This document shows, in pieces, positions 7,182 through 14,872 of a DNA stretch of 20,872 nucleotides; the stretch's first letter is position 1, and each line of letters opens with the position of its first letter. Below the pieces are notes generated by a model. It was not told the origin of the DNA, did no database searches, and saw nothing but the letters and a program-made list of their open reading frames with translations. Location of the stretch: assembly GCA_905214265.1 (NCBI GenBank), contig CAJMLQ010000045.1, positions 1-20,872 of the forward strand, given 5' to 3'. The position numbers and the translations under genes are program-made. Origin of the DNA: an uncultured bacterium. GTDB taxonomy: Bacteria > Bacillota > Clostridia > Oscillospirales > Ruminococcaceae.

Positions 7182-7263
7182 AAAAATAAAGAACTGGAAT
7201 GATTTTCAAAACAGAGAAATACTGTAAAGAGGCAGGCAGATCAGAGAAGGAGTGTAGAAAAAG

Positions 7264-7914
7264 ATGGATTTAACGGCATTTTTTAAGGCGAGTTACGGTT
7301 TATATGTAGTGTCCAGTAGAAATGCAGAAGGAAAGGACTGCGGCTGCGTAATCAATACCTTTACGCAGGTGACTGCTGTTCCGGAACAGGCGATCATTGC
7401 TATTCACAAAGACAATTATACGACGAAGGCAATAGAAGAATCCGGCGTCTTTACGGTCGCTGTCTTGACGCAGCAGGCGACGATGGAGCTGATTGGCCGT
7501 TTTGGTTTTCAGAGCAGCCGAGATATTGAGAAATTTGACGGAGTTGCCTCTGAAATGGATGCCAATGGAGTGCGGTATCTGACCGAGTCGACTGCCGCCT
7601 ATTTCTCCTGCCGGGTGCTGCAGAAAATGGATCTTGGCACGCATTACCTCTTTTTTGCACGGGTTGAAGATGCGCAAAACCTCAATAAGGACGAGGTCAT
7701 GACCTATTCTTACTATCATGCGGTAAAAAAGGGGCTGACGCCGCCGAAAGCTTCCTCCTATCAGGCAGATACAGCTGCGCCGAAAGCGTCTGGAAAGAAA
7801 AAATTCCGCTGTAAGGTTTGCGGCTATACGGTTGAGGCGGACAGTCTGCCAGATGATTTTGTCTGTCCGATCTGCAAAAAAGGCCGCGAATATTTCGAGG
7901 AAGTCATCGAATGA
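7264..7914 (+). CDS. Flavin reductase-rubredoxin fusion (high-molecular-weight rubredoxin type)
   Basis: In 216 residues, positions 1-155 form a flavin-reductase-like split-barrel domain (YGLYVVSSRN, CGCVINTFTQVTAVPEQ, THYLFFARV). After a short Ala/Pro/Lys linker, a rubredoxin domain carries Cys183, Cys186, Cys201 and Cys204 (CKVCG and CPICKKG) to bind one iron. In Moorella the related Hrb passes electrons from NADH via FMN and rubredoxin to the flavodiiron protein FprA for oxygen or NO reduction. That role is inferred here; no fprA is in the window. AAGGAG lies about 11 bases before the ATG. A PerR-like palindrome abuts its promoter, which fits an oxidative-stress gene. Confidence 0.9.
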   Translation: MDLTAFFKASYGLYVVSSRNAEGKDCGCVINTFTQVTAVPEQAIIAIHKDNYTTKAIEESGVFTVAVLTQQATMELIGRFGFQSSRDIEKFDGVASEMDANGVRYLTESTAAYFSCRVLQKMDLGTHYLFFARVEDAQNLNKDEVMTYSYYHAVKKGLTPPKASSYQADTAAPKASGKKKFRCKVCGYTVEADSLPDDFVCPICKKGREYFEEVIE

Positions 7915-7916
7915 GG

Positions 7917-7948
7917 AAAAACCCGTATCCAATTGGATACGGGTTTTT
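7917..7948. terminator. Bidirectional terminator between the rubredoxin-fusion gene and ytaF
   Basis: A perfect 14-bp stem (AAAAACCCGTATCC at 7917-7930 and its complement at 7935-7948) has an AATT loop. The A5 and T5 ends provide the U tract in both directions. Confidence 0.92.
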
Positions 7949-7949
7949 C

Positions 7950-8573
7950 TTATAGAAGCCGAATAAAGGCCAGAATGATGAGAAGAACGCCTCCCAAAGA
8001 AGAGAACCCGTCCGGGAGCTTGCCGGCGGTTTTCTCTCCCATACGCCGTCCTAGCATGACAGCCGCCGGATGGAGAAGGAGGGAGAGCGCACAGAGAAAT
8101 AGCAGGTGGTGGGAAGAAAAACCGCTGCCAAACCCGATGCCGAAGGAATCCAGGGAGAGCACGGCACCCAGAAGTAGCGCCTCCCGGAGAGAAAGCACCT
8201 TGGAATGGTCGGCATCCGCCCGGGTTTCATCCAAATAGACCGTGACGGCAAAAGAAATCCCCGCCCATCGGAACTTCAGCTTTTTCGCGGCGTCTGTACG
8301 TCTCGCGAGAGCGGATTTCACGGCATTCTGAAAAACGGAAAGAAACCCTAAGCCGAAAATAATTGCAAAGCTCAGCGCCGAACAGAGGCTGGGCGGCAAA
8401 AAATGCTGGAACTGCGCGGAGATAGTCATGGATAGCATCAAAATGCCAGTTCCAACTCCGCCAATCAGCAGCGCGGAAGGCCACGGAATCCGGATCCCCT
8501 CCGTTCCGTAGGCGAAACAGGCGATAAACGCGTCAATTACCAACGCCAGCACCAACAGAATTTCGTCGAACAA
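7950..8573 (-). CDS. ytaF: Sporulation membrane protein YtaF (MntP-related)
   Basis: The 207-residue protein has about six hydrophobic segments arranged as two repeats: an N-terminal LALVIDAFIACFAYG and a later motif LLLGAVLSLDSFGIGFGSG, typical of YtaF/MntP proteins. A cytosolic, charged middle segment (DETRADADHSKVLSLREA) matches the D..KAD.D.S...EA pattern of YtaF. YtaF is a sporulation membrane protein of unknown biochemical role in Bacilli and Clostridia; MntP relatives export manganese. The start is TTG 8573, since no ATG is near and GGGG/GAAGGA lie 8-15 bases upstream; this is the least certain point. It follows hflX by 60 bases on the same strand and has a possible sigma-E -10 of its own. 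Confidence 0.78.
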   Translation of the reverse strand: MFDEILLVLALVIDAFIACFAYGTEGIRIPWPSALLIGGVGTGILMLSMTISAQFQHFLPPSLCSALSFAIIFGLGFLSVFQNAVKSALARRTDAAKKLKFRWAGISFAVTVYLDETRADADHSKVLSLREALLLGAVLSLDSFGIGFGSGFSSHHLLFLCALSLLLHPAAVMLGRRMGEKTAGKLPDGFSSLGGVLLIILAFIRLL

Positions 8574-8598
8574 TGCAACACCCCGCTTCCTTCTCGCC

Positions 8599-8606
8599 AG
8601 TATATG
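8599..8606 (-). promoter_or_regulatory. Possible sigma-E-type -10 element upstream of ytaF
   Basis: CATATACT fits the sigma-E -10 consensus CATACAMT at 7 of 8 positions and lies 25 bases before the TTG start. No clear -35 is seen. It also reads as TATACT for sigma-A. Confidence 0.3.
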
Positions 8607-8633
8607 CGGAAAAGGGAAGCGAGGTGAAAGTGG

Positions 8634-9875
8634 TTATACCTGATAGGGAAGCAGGAATTTCAAAATTTTGCGGTCAACATTGGCATCCACTCGTACTCGG
8701 TCGCCCAGGTACTCTTCCTGAAAAACATGGCCACGCTCCCGCAGGCGGTTCAGTAGGTTTCCGCTGCTATAGGGAATCTCCAGCGTGACCCGGCACATTC
8801 TTTCGGAGAGCGCATGCTCGATCGCCTGAAGCAAGGTATCCAGATTCTGCTTTTCTTTGGCTGAAATAAAGACGGTGTGTTCGCTTCCGGAAAGCATTCC
8901 GGCATCCGGGCAGCGGTCAATTTTGTTGTAAACCGTAATCGTTGGAATAGCACCGCAGCCTAGCTCATCCAAAAGCTTTCGGGTGACCTCCAGCTGCTGG
9001 TCCACCGCAGGATTGGAATAGTCGCAGACGTTGAGGATCAGATCTGCGTCCGCTGCCTCCTCCAGTGTTGAATGAAACGCTTCCACCAGCTGATGCGGCA
9101 GCCGCTGAATCAATCCGACGGTATCCACCAAGATAACCCGCTGCCCGTCAGGAAGAGACAATTCCCGGGCGGTAGGGTCCAGCGTCGCAAAAAGCTGATC
9201 CTGGACATAGGCTTCCGCAGAAGTGAGTAAGTTGAGCAAGGTGGATTTTCCAACGTTCGTATAGCCGACGATTGCCACTGTAATTGCGCCGTTCTTCGTA
9301 CGCCGTCTTCGGACACGGGCACGGCTGTCGCTCAGCATTGCCAACTCCGCTTCCAGAGCGTCGATCCGGCGCCGGATGTGGCGCCGGTCGCTTTCCAACT
9401 TGCTTTCGCCAGGACCCCGGGTGCCGATACCGCCCCCCAAGCGAGAAAGCTGGCGTCCCATTCCGGTCAGCCGGGGCAGACGGTATTTCTGCTGGGCAAG
9501 CTCCACCTGGATACGTCCTTCGCGGGAACGAGCCCGGCGGGCAAAGATGTCGAGAATCAGAGTTGTGCGGTCAATGGCGTGAACGCCGGTCAACTCCTCG
9601 ATATTCCGAATCTGGGAACCGCTGAGTTCGTCGTCCAGAATCAGAAGGTCCGCATTCTGTTCCTCACAAAAATTACGGATCTCCCGCAGTTTTCCTTCGC
9701 CGATATAAGTGGCATTGTCCGGTGTTTCCCTATTTTGCAGGAACTTTCCCAGAACCAAGGCTCCGGCGGTATTTGCAAGCTCTGCTAGTTCGGCCAGCGA
9801 CGCATCCGCATCAAACGCGCCGGTATTGACGCAGGCCAGTACGGCCCGCTCCTGCTGTCTCCTATTTTCATGCAT
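8634..9875 (-). CDS. hflX: Ribosome-associated GTPase HflX
   Basis: The 413-residue protein has the HflX layout: N-terminal nucleotide-binding domain (TYIGEGKLREI; DDELSGSQIRNIEELTG), the glycine-rich linker RLGGGIGTRGPGESKLE, a helical coiled segment, then a GTPase domain with P-loop GYTNVGKS (204-211), DTVG (251-254) and NKID (317-320), and a C-terminal HflX domain ending ILKFLLPYQV. HflX binds the 50S subunit and splits stalled ribosomes under stress, by family knowledge. ATG 9875 has GGAGG 9 bases upstream. It is possibly co-transcribed with ytaF. Confidence 0.95.
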   Translation of the reverse strand: MHENRRQQERAVLACVNTGAFDADASLAELAELANTAGALVLGKFLQNRETPDNATYIGEGKLREIRNFCEEQNADLLILDDELSGSQIRNIEELTGVHAIDRTTLILDIFARRARSREGRIQVELAQQKYRLPRLTGMGRQLSRLGGGIGTRGPGESKLESDRRHIRRRIDALEAELAMLSDSRARVRRRRTKNGAITVAIVGYTNVGKSTLLNLLTSAEAYVQDQLFATLDPTARELSLPDGQRVILVDTVGLIQRLPHQLVEAFHSTLEEAADADLILNVCDYSNPAVDQQLEVTRKLLDELGCGAIPTITVYNKIDRCPDAGMLSGSEHTVFISAKEKQNLDTLLQAIEHALSERMCRVTLEIPYSSGNLLNRLRERGHVFQEEYLGDRVRVDANVDRKILKFLLPYQV

Positions 9876-9951
9876 AATTGATCGCCTCCGATCAAAAGAA
9901 GAGGAATGGTTACTTTATGGAGGCTGGGATAGATTGACGGTTCGCAAAATC

Positions 9952-9980
9952 AGTATATCATTGAATGAAACAGAAAGCAA
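9952..9980 (-). promoter_or_regulatory. Possible hflX promoter
   Basis: On the minus strand TTGCTT (9980-9975) and TATACT (9957-9952) are 17 bases apart. The -10 is good and the -35 weak. The interval 9876-10024 otherwise shows nothing recognisable. Confidence 0.4.
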
Positions 9981-10024
9981 GCAAAAGATTGACGGCATCC
10001 AAACCATAGGGAAGTCTTGCAGCT

Positions 10025-10261
10025 CTATTTGCTAAAATCAATATCATACCGTGTTCCATGTGAAAGCAAACAGCCCTCTGTTAGCTTGATGCAAAGAAGG
10101 CAGGTGTTTTCATCCTGAAAATCATTGTGCCCGTTGTCAATCCATTCAAAGAAAGCCTTTTTTGGTTTTTCCGCAATCTGCCTCATTTTGTTGGAGCAGC
10201 CATGAGTAATCACATAAAATGTCCCGTTTTCGTAAAATGCGTTCACATTCGGTTTCCCGAC
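10025..10261 (-). pseudogene. Remnant of an FMN-binding split-barrel (pyridoxamine-phosphate-oxidase-like) gene
   Basis: The readable frame (GTG at 10246, with VGKPN just upstream after an in-frame stop) encodes two separated pieces of a family I recognise as general-stress-protein-26-like split barrels: NAFYENGTFYVITHGCSNKMRQIAEKP, then KKAFFEWIDNGHNDFQDENTCLLCIKLTEG and LSHGTRYDIDF at the C-terminus. The expected strand and helix between MRQIAEKP and FFEW (some 30-40 residues) are missing, as is the N-terminal third. No ribosome site precedes the GTG. This looks like a gene decayed by an in-frame internal deletion and N-terminal loss. A short functional protein is possible but unlikely. Confidence 0.6.
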
Positions 10262-10296
10262 TTAATTTTTCCATTTGTGACGCTCTCTTCAAAATT

Positions 10297-12252
10297 TTAG
10301 TGAATGGCATTTCTTGCCCATAAAATCCATTTGGATCGGTCCAACGGATGAACGCCGCGGCGCTTGGCGACGGCTCCCAATTCCAGTGGACACTCCTGAT
10401 ACCCGGAAAAACGGGAGGAAAATGTCCCTTTTCCGGAAGTCATGGAACGAAAGGCTATGGGGTATTCCAGTGAAGTAGCTGTCGGGAGTTCTGCCTCAAG
10501 GGTAAACACGCCACTAGAAATGATGGGGCTGTCAAACTTGCCACGCATAGCTAAAATATCCCCAATCACCCGGCCAAGCAGGTCTTCACCTGCGGAGAGC
10601 CGAACGGTCATCACTGGCTCCAGCAGAGTGGAACCGCAATTTGTCAGCCCATCCAACAGGGCGACCGGCGTGGCAACAAAAAAGTCCAAGGGATGCGTAT
10701 GAACAGTGTGATGTTCGCCGCCAATCAGCGTGATTTTCGCATCGGTGACTTCCCAGCCGTAGACGCCCTGCTTGAGGTTCTGAAAAACGCTGGTGCGGAT
10801 GTGGTTTTGATACCGGTAGAAGAGCTGTTTTTCCTTTATGACAGATGAATAAACGATGCCGCTGCCGCGGGGAAGAGGCTCGATTGCCAGCTTGACCACC
10901 GCCCAGCAGGGTTTGGGCATTGTGTAACTTTCAAAGCCAATTCCCGCGTGGGAAGGGGTTTCCTTATAGATAACTGTTGGTTTGGAAAAGGCAGCCGCCA
11001 GTCCGTACCGCTCCTGAATCAACTCAGAGAGAATTTCCAGCTGGATGACGCCTGTGATTTTGAGGTGCAGCTCCCGTTCCTCTGGAAGCCAGAGAAAATC
11101 CAGAAGGGGATCCTCCTCAGAAAGCTCCCGCAAAGCAGCTACCAAGGAGGAAAGCTGATCCTCTTTTTTTGGGAAAACCTGCACCTGAAGCAGTGGAACC
11201 GCCAAATGGCAGGCGCGTTCCAACGGCGGAAGGCCGATCACGTCTCCAGTTCTCGCGCGGGAAAGACCGTATACCGCACCGATATCTCCGCCGTGAAATT
11301 CTCCGATATCCTGGGCCTTTGCGCCGTAAAATCGGCGGATTTGGGTGATTTTTTCTGGTTCCGCTGATTCTTCTGTACCCTGTATTGGCACTGCATCCCG
11401 ATTTTTCAGTGTCCCACCGAACAACCGGATATGAGCAGCCTTTCCCATGGCAGGGTCATGGTCGACTTTATAAATAATACCGGATAGAGGCGCGCTGCTG
11501 TTCTGCACAGACGGCGGCAGATATTCCAAAATCGCATCCAACAGCTCAGTACAGCCGACGCCGGTTTTCGCGCAAATGGTTAAAACCGGCGTGATTTGGC
11601 CGGAACGGGTATATTTTTGAAGGGTCTCCTGCAATTTTTTCGTTGAAACCGGTCGTTCCTCCAAAAGGATCTCTTCCATTTCCGCATCAGTTTCCGCAAG
11701 TGTCAGCAGGACTTCCTCCTGGAAGTCCTGATCCGACCATTGCCGCGGAGCGACAGAGCAATGTTCCTGCCCTTCCAATATTGTCTGGGTCAATGGGAGA
11801 AAGGAGCCATCTAACTCCTGACGGATCTGCGCGAGGACCTTCCGGCTGTCGCTTCCCAGCCGGTCTAGTTTGTTGATCACCAGAAGAGCCGGAATGTGGA
11901 GAGCGCGCAGCGCCTCCCAATACTGTTTGGACTGTGCCTGAACGCCTTCCACTGCAGAAAGCAGCAGGACGGCGCAGTCGAGAGCCGCCAGGCTTCGTTC
12001 CACTTCCCCAGCGAAATCTACATGGCCGGGCGTATCGATCAGGTTGATGGAAGCATTCTGGTAAGTCAGTCTTGATGAAGCGGCACGAACAGAGATTCCT
12101 CTTTTTCGTTCGATCTCAAGCCAATCAGTTTGAGCAGTGCCGTCGTCAACATTGCCCGCCTTCCGGAGTGAACCGGAATCATAGAGCAGCCGTTCCGTCA
12201 GGGTGGTTTTCCCCGCATCGACATGGGCCAGAATGCCCAGATTGTAAATCAT
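10297..12252 (-). CDS. TetM/EF-G-like translation factor GTPase (ribosomal-protection-protein homologue)
   Basis: The 651-residue protein has the size and domain order of Tet ribosomal protection proteins: G domain with AHVDAGKT (9-16), RGIS (51-54), DTPGH (73-77) and NKLD (127-130), then domains II-V. The C-terminus carries RRGVHPLDRSKWIL, a motif of the chromosomal TetM-like group. TetM dislodges tetracycline from the ribosome with GTP hydrolysis; for this divergent relative only ribosome binding and GTPase activity can be inferred. No transfer genes flank it. ATG 12252 has its best Shine-Dalgarno (GGAG) 17 bases upstream, whereas a CTG three codons earlier has ideal 8-base spacing, so the exact start is uncertain. 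Confidence 0.88.
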   Translation of the reverse strand: MIYNLGILAHVDAGKTTLTERLLYDSGSLRKAGNVDDGTAQTDWLEIERKRGISVRAASSRLTYQNASINLIDTPGHVDFAGEVERSLAALDCAVLLLSAVEGVQAQSKQYWEALRALHIPALLVINKLDRLGSDSRKVLAQIRQELDGSFLPLTQTILEGQEHCSVAPRQWSDQDFQEEVLLTLAETDAEMEEILLEERPVSTKKLQETLQKYTRSGQITPVLTICAKTGVGCTELLDAILEYLPPSVQNSSAPLSGIIYKVDHDPAMGKAAHIRLFGGTLKNRDAVPIQGTEESAEPEKITQIRRFYGAKAQDIGEFHGGDIGAVYGLSRARTGDVIGLPPLERACHLAVPLLQVQVFPKKEDQLSSLVAALRELSEEDPLLDFLWLPEERELHLKITGVIQLEILSELIQERYGLAAAFSKPTVIYKETPSHAGIGFESYTMPKPCWAVVKLAIEPLPRGSGIVYSSVIKEKQLFYRYQNHIRTSVFQNLKQGVYGWEVTDAKITLIGGEHHTVHTHPLDFFVATPVALLDGLTNCGSTLLEPVMTVRLSAGEDLLGRVIGDILAMRGKFDSPIISSGVFTLEAELPTATSLEYPIAFRSMTSGKGTFSSRFSGYQECPLELGAVAKRRGVHPLDRSKWILWARNAIH

Positions 12253-12299
12253 TGATTCCAGAAAGAACGCTCCTTCCTTTATACCAGCTTCTGTTTACG

Positions 12300-12328
12300 A
12301 TTATACCGAATTTTACTCCGAGATTCAA
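12300..12328 (-). promoter_or_regulatory. Promoter of the TetM-like GTPase gene
   Basis: On the minus strand TTGAAT (12328-12323) and a perfect TATAAT (12305-12300) are separated by 17 bases, about 48 bases before the ATG. No attenuator hairpin of the tet(M) leader type is obvious. Confidence 0.65.
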
Positions 12329-12367
12329 GCGAAGTTCGGAAAAAGGCTTTCTTTCCAGCAGAAAACT

Positions 12368-12376
12368 TGCTATAAT
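12368..12376 (+). promoter_or_regulatory. Extended -10 promoter of the lactonase-family gene
   Basis: TGCTATAAT (12368-12376) is an extended -10 with perfect TATAAT; no good -35 is present at the proper distance. It lies 34 bases before ATG 12411. Confidence 0.6.
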
Positions 12377-12410
12377 AACTTTAAAAGCAGTTTGGAAAGG
12401 TGTGGAATCA

Positions 12411-13418
12411 ATGGAATTGTGGATTGCTGGATATGGCTCTTCTTCGTCCAGATCTGTTGCACGGGTCCGCGTTGCGGACGGATGCGCCGAGACCCTTTGG
12501 GAGGCGAAAATCGACGCGTCCTCCTATATAGCTTTTTCTGAAAACCTGCTGTTTGTTATCAGCGAGTGGGAAAAGGGGAGCGCCATTCGGCTGCTGGCCC
12601 GGAACGAGGATGGCTTTCAGCAGAGGGACAGCGTCCAGATACCAGGAGGACAGCTGTGCCATATCACATATCTGCCTCATCATCACACTCTGCTGGGCGC
12701 CTGTTATGGGAGCGGTGACGTCTTTTCGGTTGCAGTAGACCCTTTATTGGCAACCTTTGGGAAACTACTGACCTATCAGAAACAGGGACGGGGCGAGGAA
12801 TGCTCGGCTGGTTCCACACGGGCACACAGCATTCTGGCAAATCAGGCAGAAACCATAGCCGTATCTGCGAACATCGCGCTGGACAGGCTTTATCTTTACA
12901 ATTTACAGGGAGGAAAATTGGAAGATGAACGGTTTGTTTCACTCCCCAGAGGTGTCGGTCCCCGGCATTTTGTCTGGAGAGAAGACCTGCATAAAATTTA
13001 TGTAATCACAGAATATTCCAATGAAATTTTGACCATTCAGGCAGAAAAAAATCAATTTTCATATCTGTCAAGTCAATCAACTTTACAGGATGATTTTGAA
13101 GGGGAAAGTTATGGTTCTACCCTGGTATCCTCTGCGGATGGGAAGTATCTATATGCAGGCAATCGAGGCGAAGATACCATCGCGGTTTTCTCCGTTGATC
13201 GGGAGGGCGGGCTAATGAAAACCGGCAGTTTTTCCTGCGGCGGATGCTGGCCCCGGGATTTGGCCCTTGTGGACGGCGATCGCTGTCTGGCAGTCGCCAA
13301 CCAAAGAAGTAATACCGTCGTACTGCTACCCCGTGATTCGAATACCGGCGCTTTAGGCGAACCGTGCCTGACCATTCCGCTGGACGGTGCGTCTTACGTT
13401 CAGGATGCTGCGAAATAG
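12411..13418 (+). CDS. Lactonase-family beta-propeller protein (6-phosphogluconolactonase, YbhE/Pgl type)
   Basis: Start ATG 12411 is chosen because GGAAAGGTG lies 8 bases upstream and a promoter (12368-12376) sits inside any longer frame. The 335-residue protein matches the seven-bladed propeller lactonase family: MELWIAGYGSSSS at the start, GVGPRHFVW, YVITEYSNEI, SADGKYLYAGNRGEDTIAVFSVD and CGGCWPRDLAL, LAVANQRSNTVVLL near the end. In E. coli the relative Pgl hydrolyses 6-phosphogluconolactone in the pentose phosphate pathway; many family members have other substrates, so the reaction here is a family-level guess. It ends 15 bases before the MBL-fold gene, probably one operon. Confidence 0.82.
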   Translation: MELWIAGYGSSSSRSVARVRVADGCAETLWEAKIDASSYIAFSENLLFVISEWEKGSAIRLLARNEDGFQQRDSVQIPGGQLCHITYLPHHHTLLGACYGSGDVFSVAVDPLLATFGKLLTYQKQGRGEECSAGSTRAHSILANQAETIAVSANIALDRLYLYNLQGGKLEDERFVSLPRGVGPRHFVWREDLHKIYVITEYSNEILTIQAEKNQFSYLSSQSTLQDDFEGESYGSTLVSSADGKYLYAGNRGEDTIAVFSVDREGGLMKTGSFSCGGCWPRDLALVDGDRCLAVANQRSNTVVLLPRDSNTGALGEPCLTIPLDGASYVQDAAK

Positions 13419-13433
13419 AAGGAGGGCTCCACC

Positions 13434-14273
13434 ATGAAAATTCAATATCTTGGAACAGCGGCTGCTGAGGGATGGCCTGCAGTCTTTTGTCATTGCTCTT
13501 TCTGTGAAGAAGCACGCCACCGCGGAGGGCGGGATATCCGTACCCGCTCTCAGGCGTTGGTCGAAGAGGATCTACTGATCGACTTTCCACCGGACAGCTA
13601 TCTACACAGCCTGCAGCACGGGATCGATCTTTCTGCTGTGAAATATCTGTTGTTTACCCATTCGCATATGGATCATATGTTTCCTCAGGAGCTGGTTCTG
13701 CGGGGAGGCTGTTATGCGCACAATATGGTTTCTCCGGACCTGCACATCTTTGGGTCTTCCTATACTAAAGCGGCCTTCGACCGCTTCACTGAACCGGAAC
13801 TGGAACAGGAGATAGCAGAGCATCTGCACTGGCATATTCTGAAGCCTTTTGAACCAGTAGAAGCAGGAGCTTACCGGGTGACCGCACTGCCGGCAAACCA
13901 TATGCCCAACGGTCAGGCGATGAATTACTTGATTCAGAAGAACGGGAAAACCATACTTTACTGGCATGACACCGGGTGGCCCTTTGATTCCGTGTTCGAG
14001 TATTTTGTGAAAGCGGAGATCCATCCAGACTTGGTCAGCTTGGACTGCACCAGCGGCCCCCACGAAGAAGGAACTCGGGGCGGGCATATGGGAATACCGG
14101 ACAACCGTAAAGTGAAAGATCGCCTGGAGGCAGAAGGAATCTGTGGCGGCCAGACGGTCTATATCATCAATCATTTTTCCCACAACGGGGGAATGCTGTA
14201 CGACGAGTTGTGCGAAGCGGTTCGTGCAGATGGATTTTTGGTCTCTTTTGACGGCCGTATCGTGGAATTTTAA
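13434..14273 (+). CDS. MBL-fold metallo-hydrolase, PhnP-like
   Basis: The 279-residue protein begins MKIQYLGTAAAEGWPAVFC. It has the dinuclear-metal motif THSHMDHM (His76, His78, Asp80, His81), later metal-ligand candidates LPANHMP, WHDTGW and INHFSHNG, and a Cys-rich N-terminal CHCSFCEEAR followed by RTRSQ as in PhnP-type phosphodiesterases. PhnP opens a cyclic ribose phosphate in phosphonate use; no phn gene is here, so the substrate is open. AGAAGGAGGG precedes the ATG at good spacing. It is probably co-transcribed with the lactonase gene, raising the possibility of a shared sugar-phosphate or lactone substrate (inference). Its TAA overlaps the stop of the convergent pentapeptide gene by 4 bases, with no terminator between. 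Confidence 0.85.
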   Translation: MKIQYLGTAAAEGWPAVFCHCSFCEEARHRGGRDIRTRSQALVEEDLLIDFPPDSYLHSLQHGIDLSAVKYLLFTHSHMDHMFPQELVLRGGCYAHNMVSPDLHIFGSSYTKAAFDRFTEPELEQEIAEHLHWHILKPFEPVEAGAYRVTALPANHMPNGQAMNYLIQKNGKTILYWHDTGWPFDSVFEYFVKAEIHPDLVSLDCTSGPHEEGTRGGHMGIPDNRKVKDRLEAEGICGGQTVYIINHFSHNGGMLYDELCEAVRADGFLVSFDGRIVEF

Positions 14274-14872
14274 GGTTCGTATACGGCGCCAAGTGCACCT
14301 GCCAGGAGAACGGCCTGTTCCAGATCGATTTTTGCGCCTTTCAGGTCCATCTCCAGAAGGTTGGTTTCCGCGATGCAGCTTCCCCGCAGATCCGCATTAC
14401 GAAAACTGGCGCCGGTCAGATTGGCACCGCGAAAGTTGCAGCGAGTTAAAATCGATTTATCAAAGTTGGAGCCGTATAAATCCGCCTGTTCAAAGTTGAT
14501 ATCTTCCAGATGTGCATTATGAAGATCCAACTCTTGGATCAGCGTGTAAGACCAGTCCCCGGCGCGGAGCTGAAAGGCTGTGCAGTTGCATTCCTCGAAG
14601 GTCGTGCCGGTCATTTTGCAGTCATCGAATGAGGCCGCAAAACAGTTGGCGTATAGAAAGCGGCAATTCAAGAACGCACAACGAACTGCTGTAACGCCGT
14701 TAAACGCCGCCGCTGTAAAATCGCAGGATTCAAACCGGCAGCCGGAAAGCGCCATTCCGGCAAAATCTGCTGAACGGAATCGGCAGCGCCGGAAGACGAT
14801 TCCGTTTAGTTCGTTTTCTGAAAACTCTGCCTCGGTAAAATCAGTTTCTTCGTATTGACGGCAGGTCAGCAT
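14270..14872 (-). CDS. Pentapeptide repeat protein, Qnr-like in architecture
   Basis: The 200-residue protein is built almost wholly of pentapeptide repeats (A/C-D/N-F/L-X-X), for example CRFESCDFTAAAF, CNFRGANLTGASF and NADLRG, predicting a right-handed quadrilateral beta helix. A break near 103-115 (LRAGDWSYTLIQ) and the C-terminal DLEQAVLLAGALGAVYEP helix resemble the loop and dimerisation tail of Qnr/MfpA gyrase-protecting proteins, which are about 190-218 residues long. Gyrase protection is therefore plausible but unproven; many pentapeptide proteins have no known role. The start overlaps the fur stop (ATGCTGA), with AAGGTG 8 bases upstream, so translation is likely coupled to fur. Confidence 0.88.
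   Translation of the reverse strand: MLTCRQYEETDFTEAEFSENELNGIVFRRCRFRSADFAGMALSGCRFESCDFTAAAFNGVTAVRCAFLNCRFLYANCFAASFDDCKMTGTTFEECNCTAFQLRAGDWSYTLIQELDLHNAHLEDINFEQADLYGSNFDKSILTRCNFRGANLTGASFRNADLRGSCIAETNLLEMDLKGAKIDLEQAVLLAGALGAVYEP

Noticed and set aside
10297..12252. Naming the GTPase tet(M), an acquired tetracycline-resistance gene
   Set aside because: The sequence is clearly divergent from TetM and there is no mobile context; only a family-level name is supported.
12072..12410. N-terminal extension of the lactonase-family gene upstream of ATG 12411
   Set aside because: It is antisense to the TetM-like gene, contains the likely promoter, and lacks family similarity; ATG 12411 has a good ribosome site.
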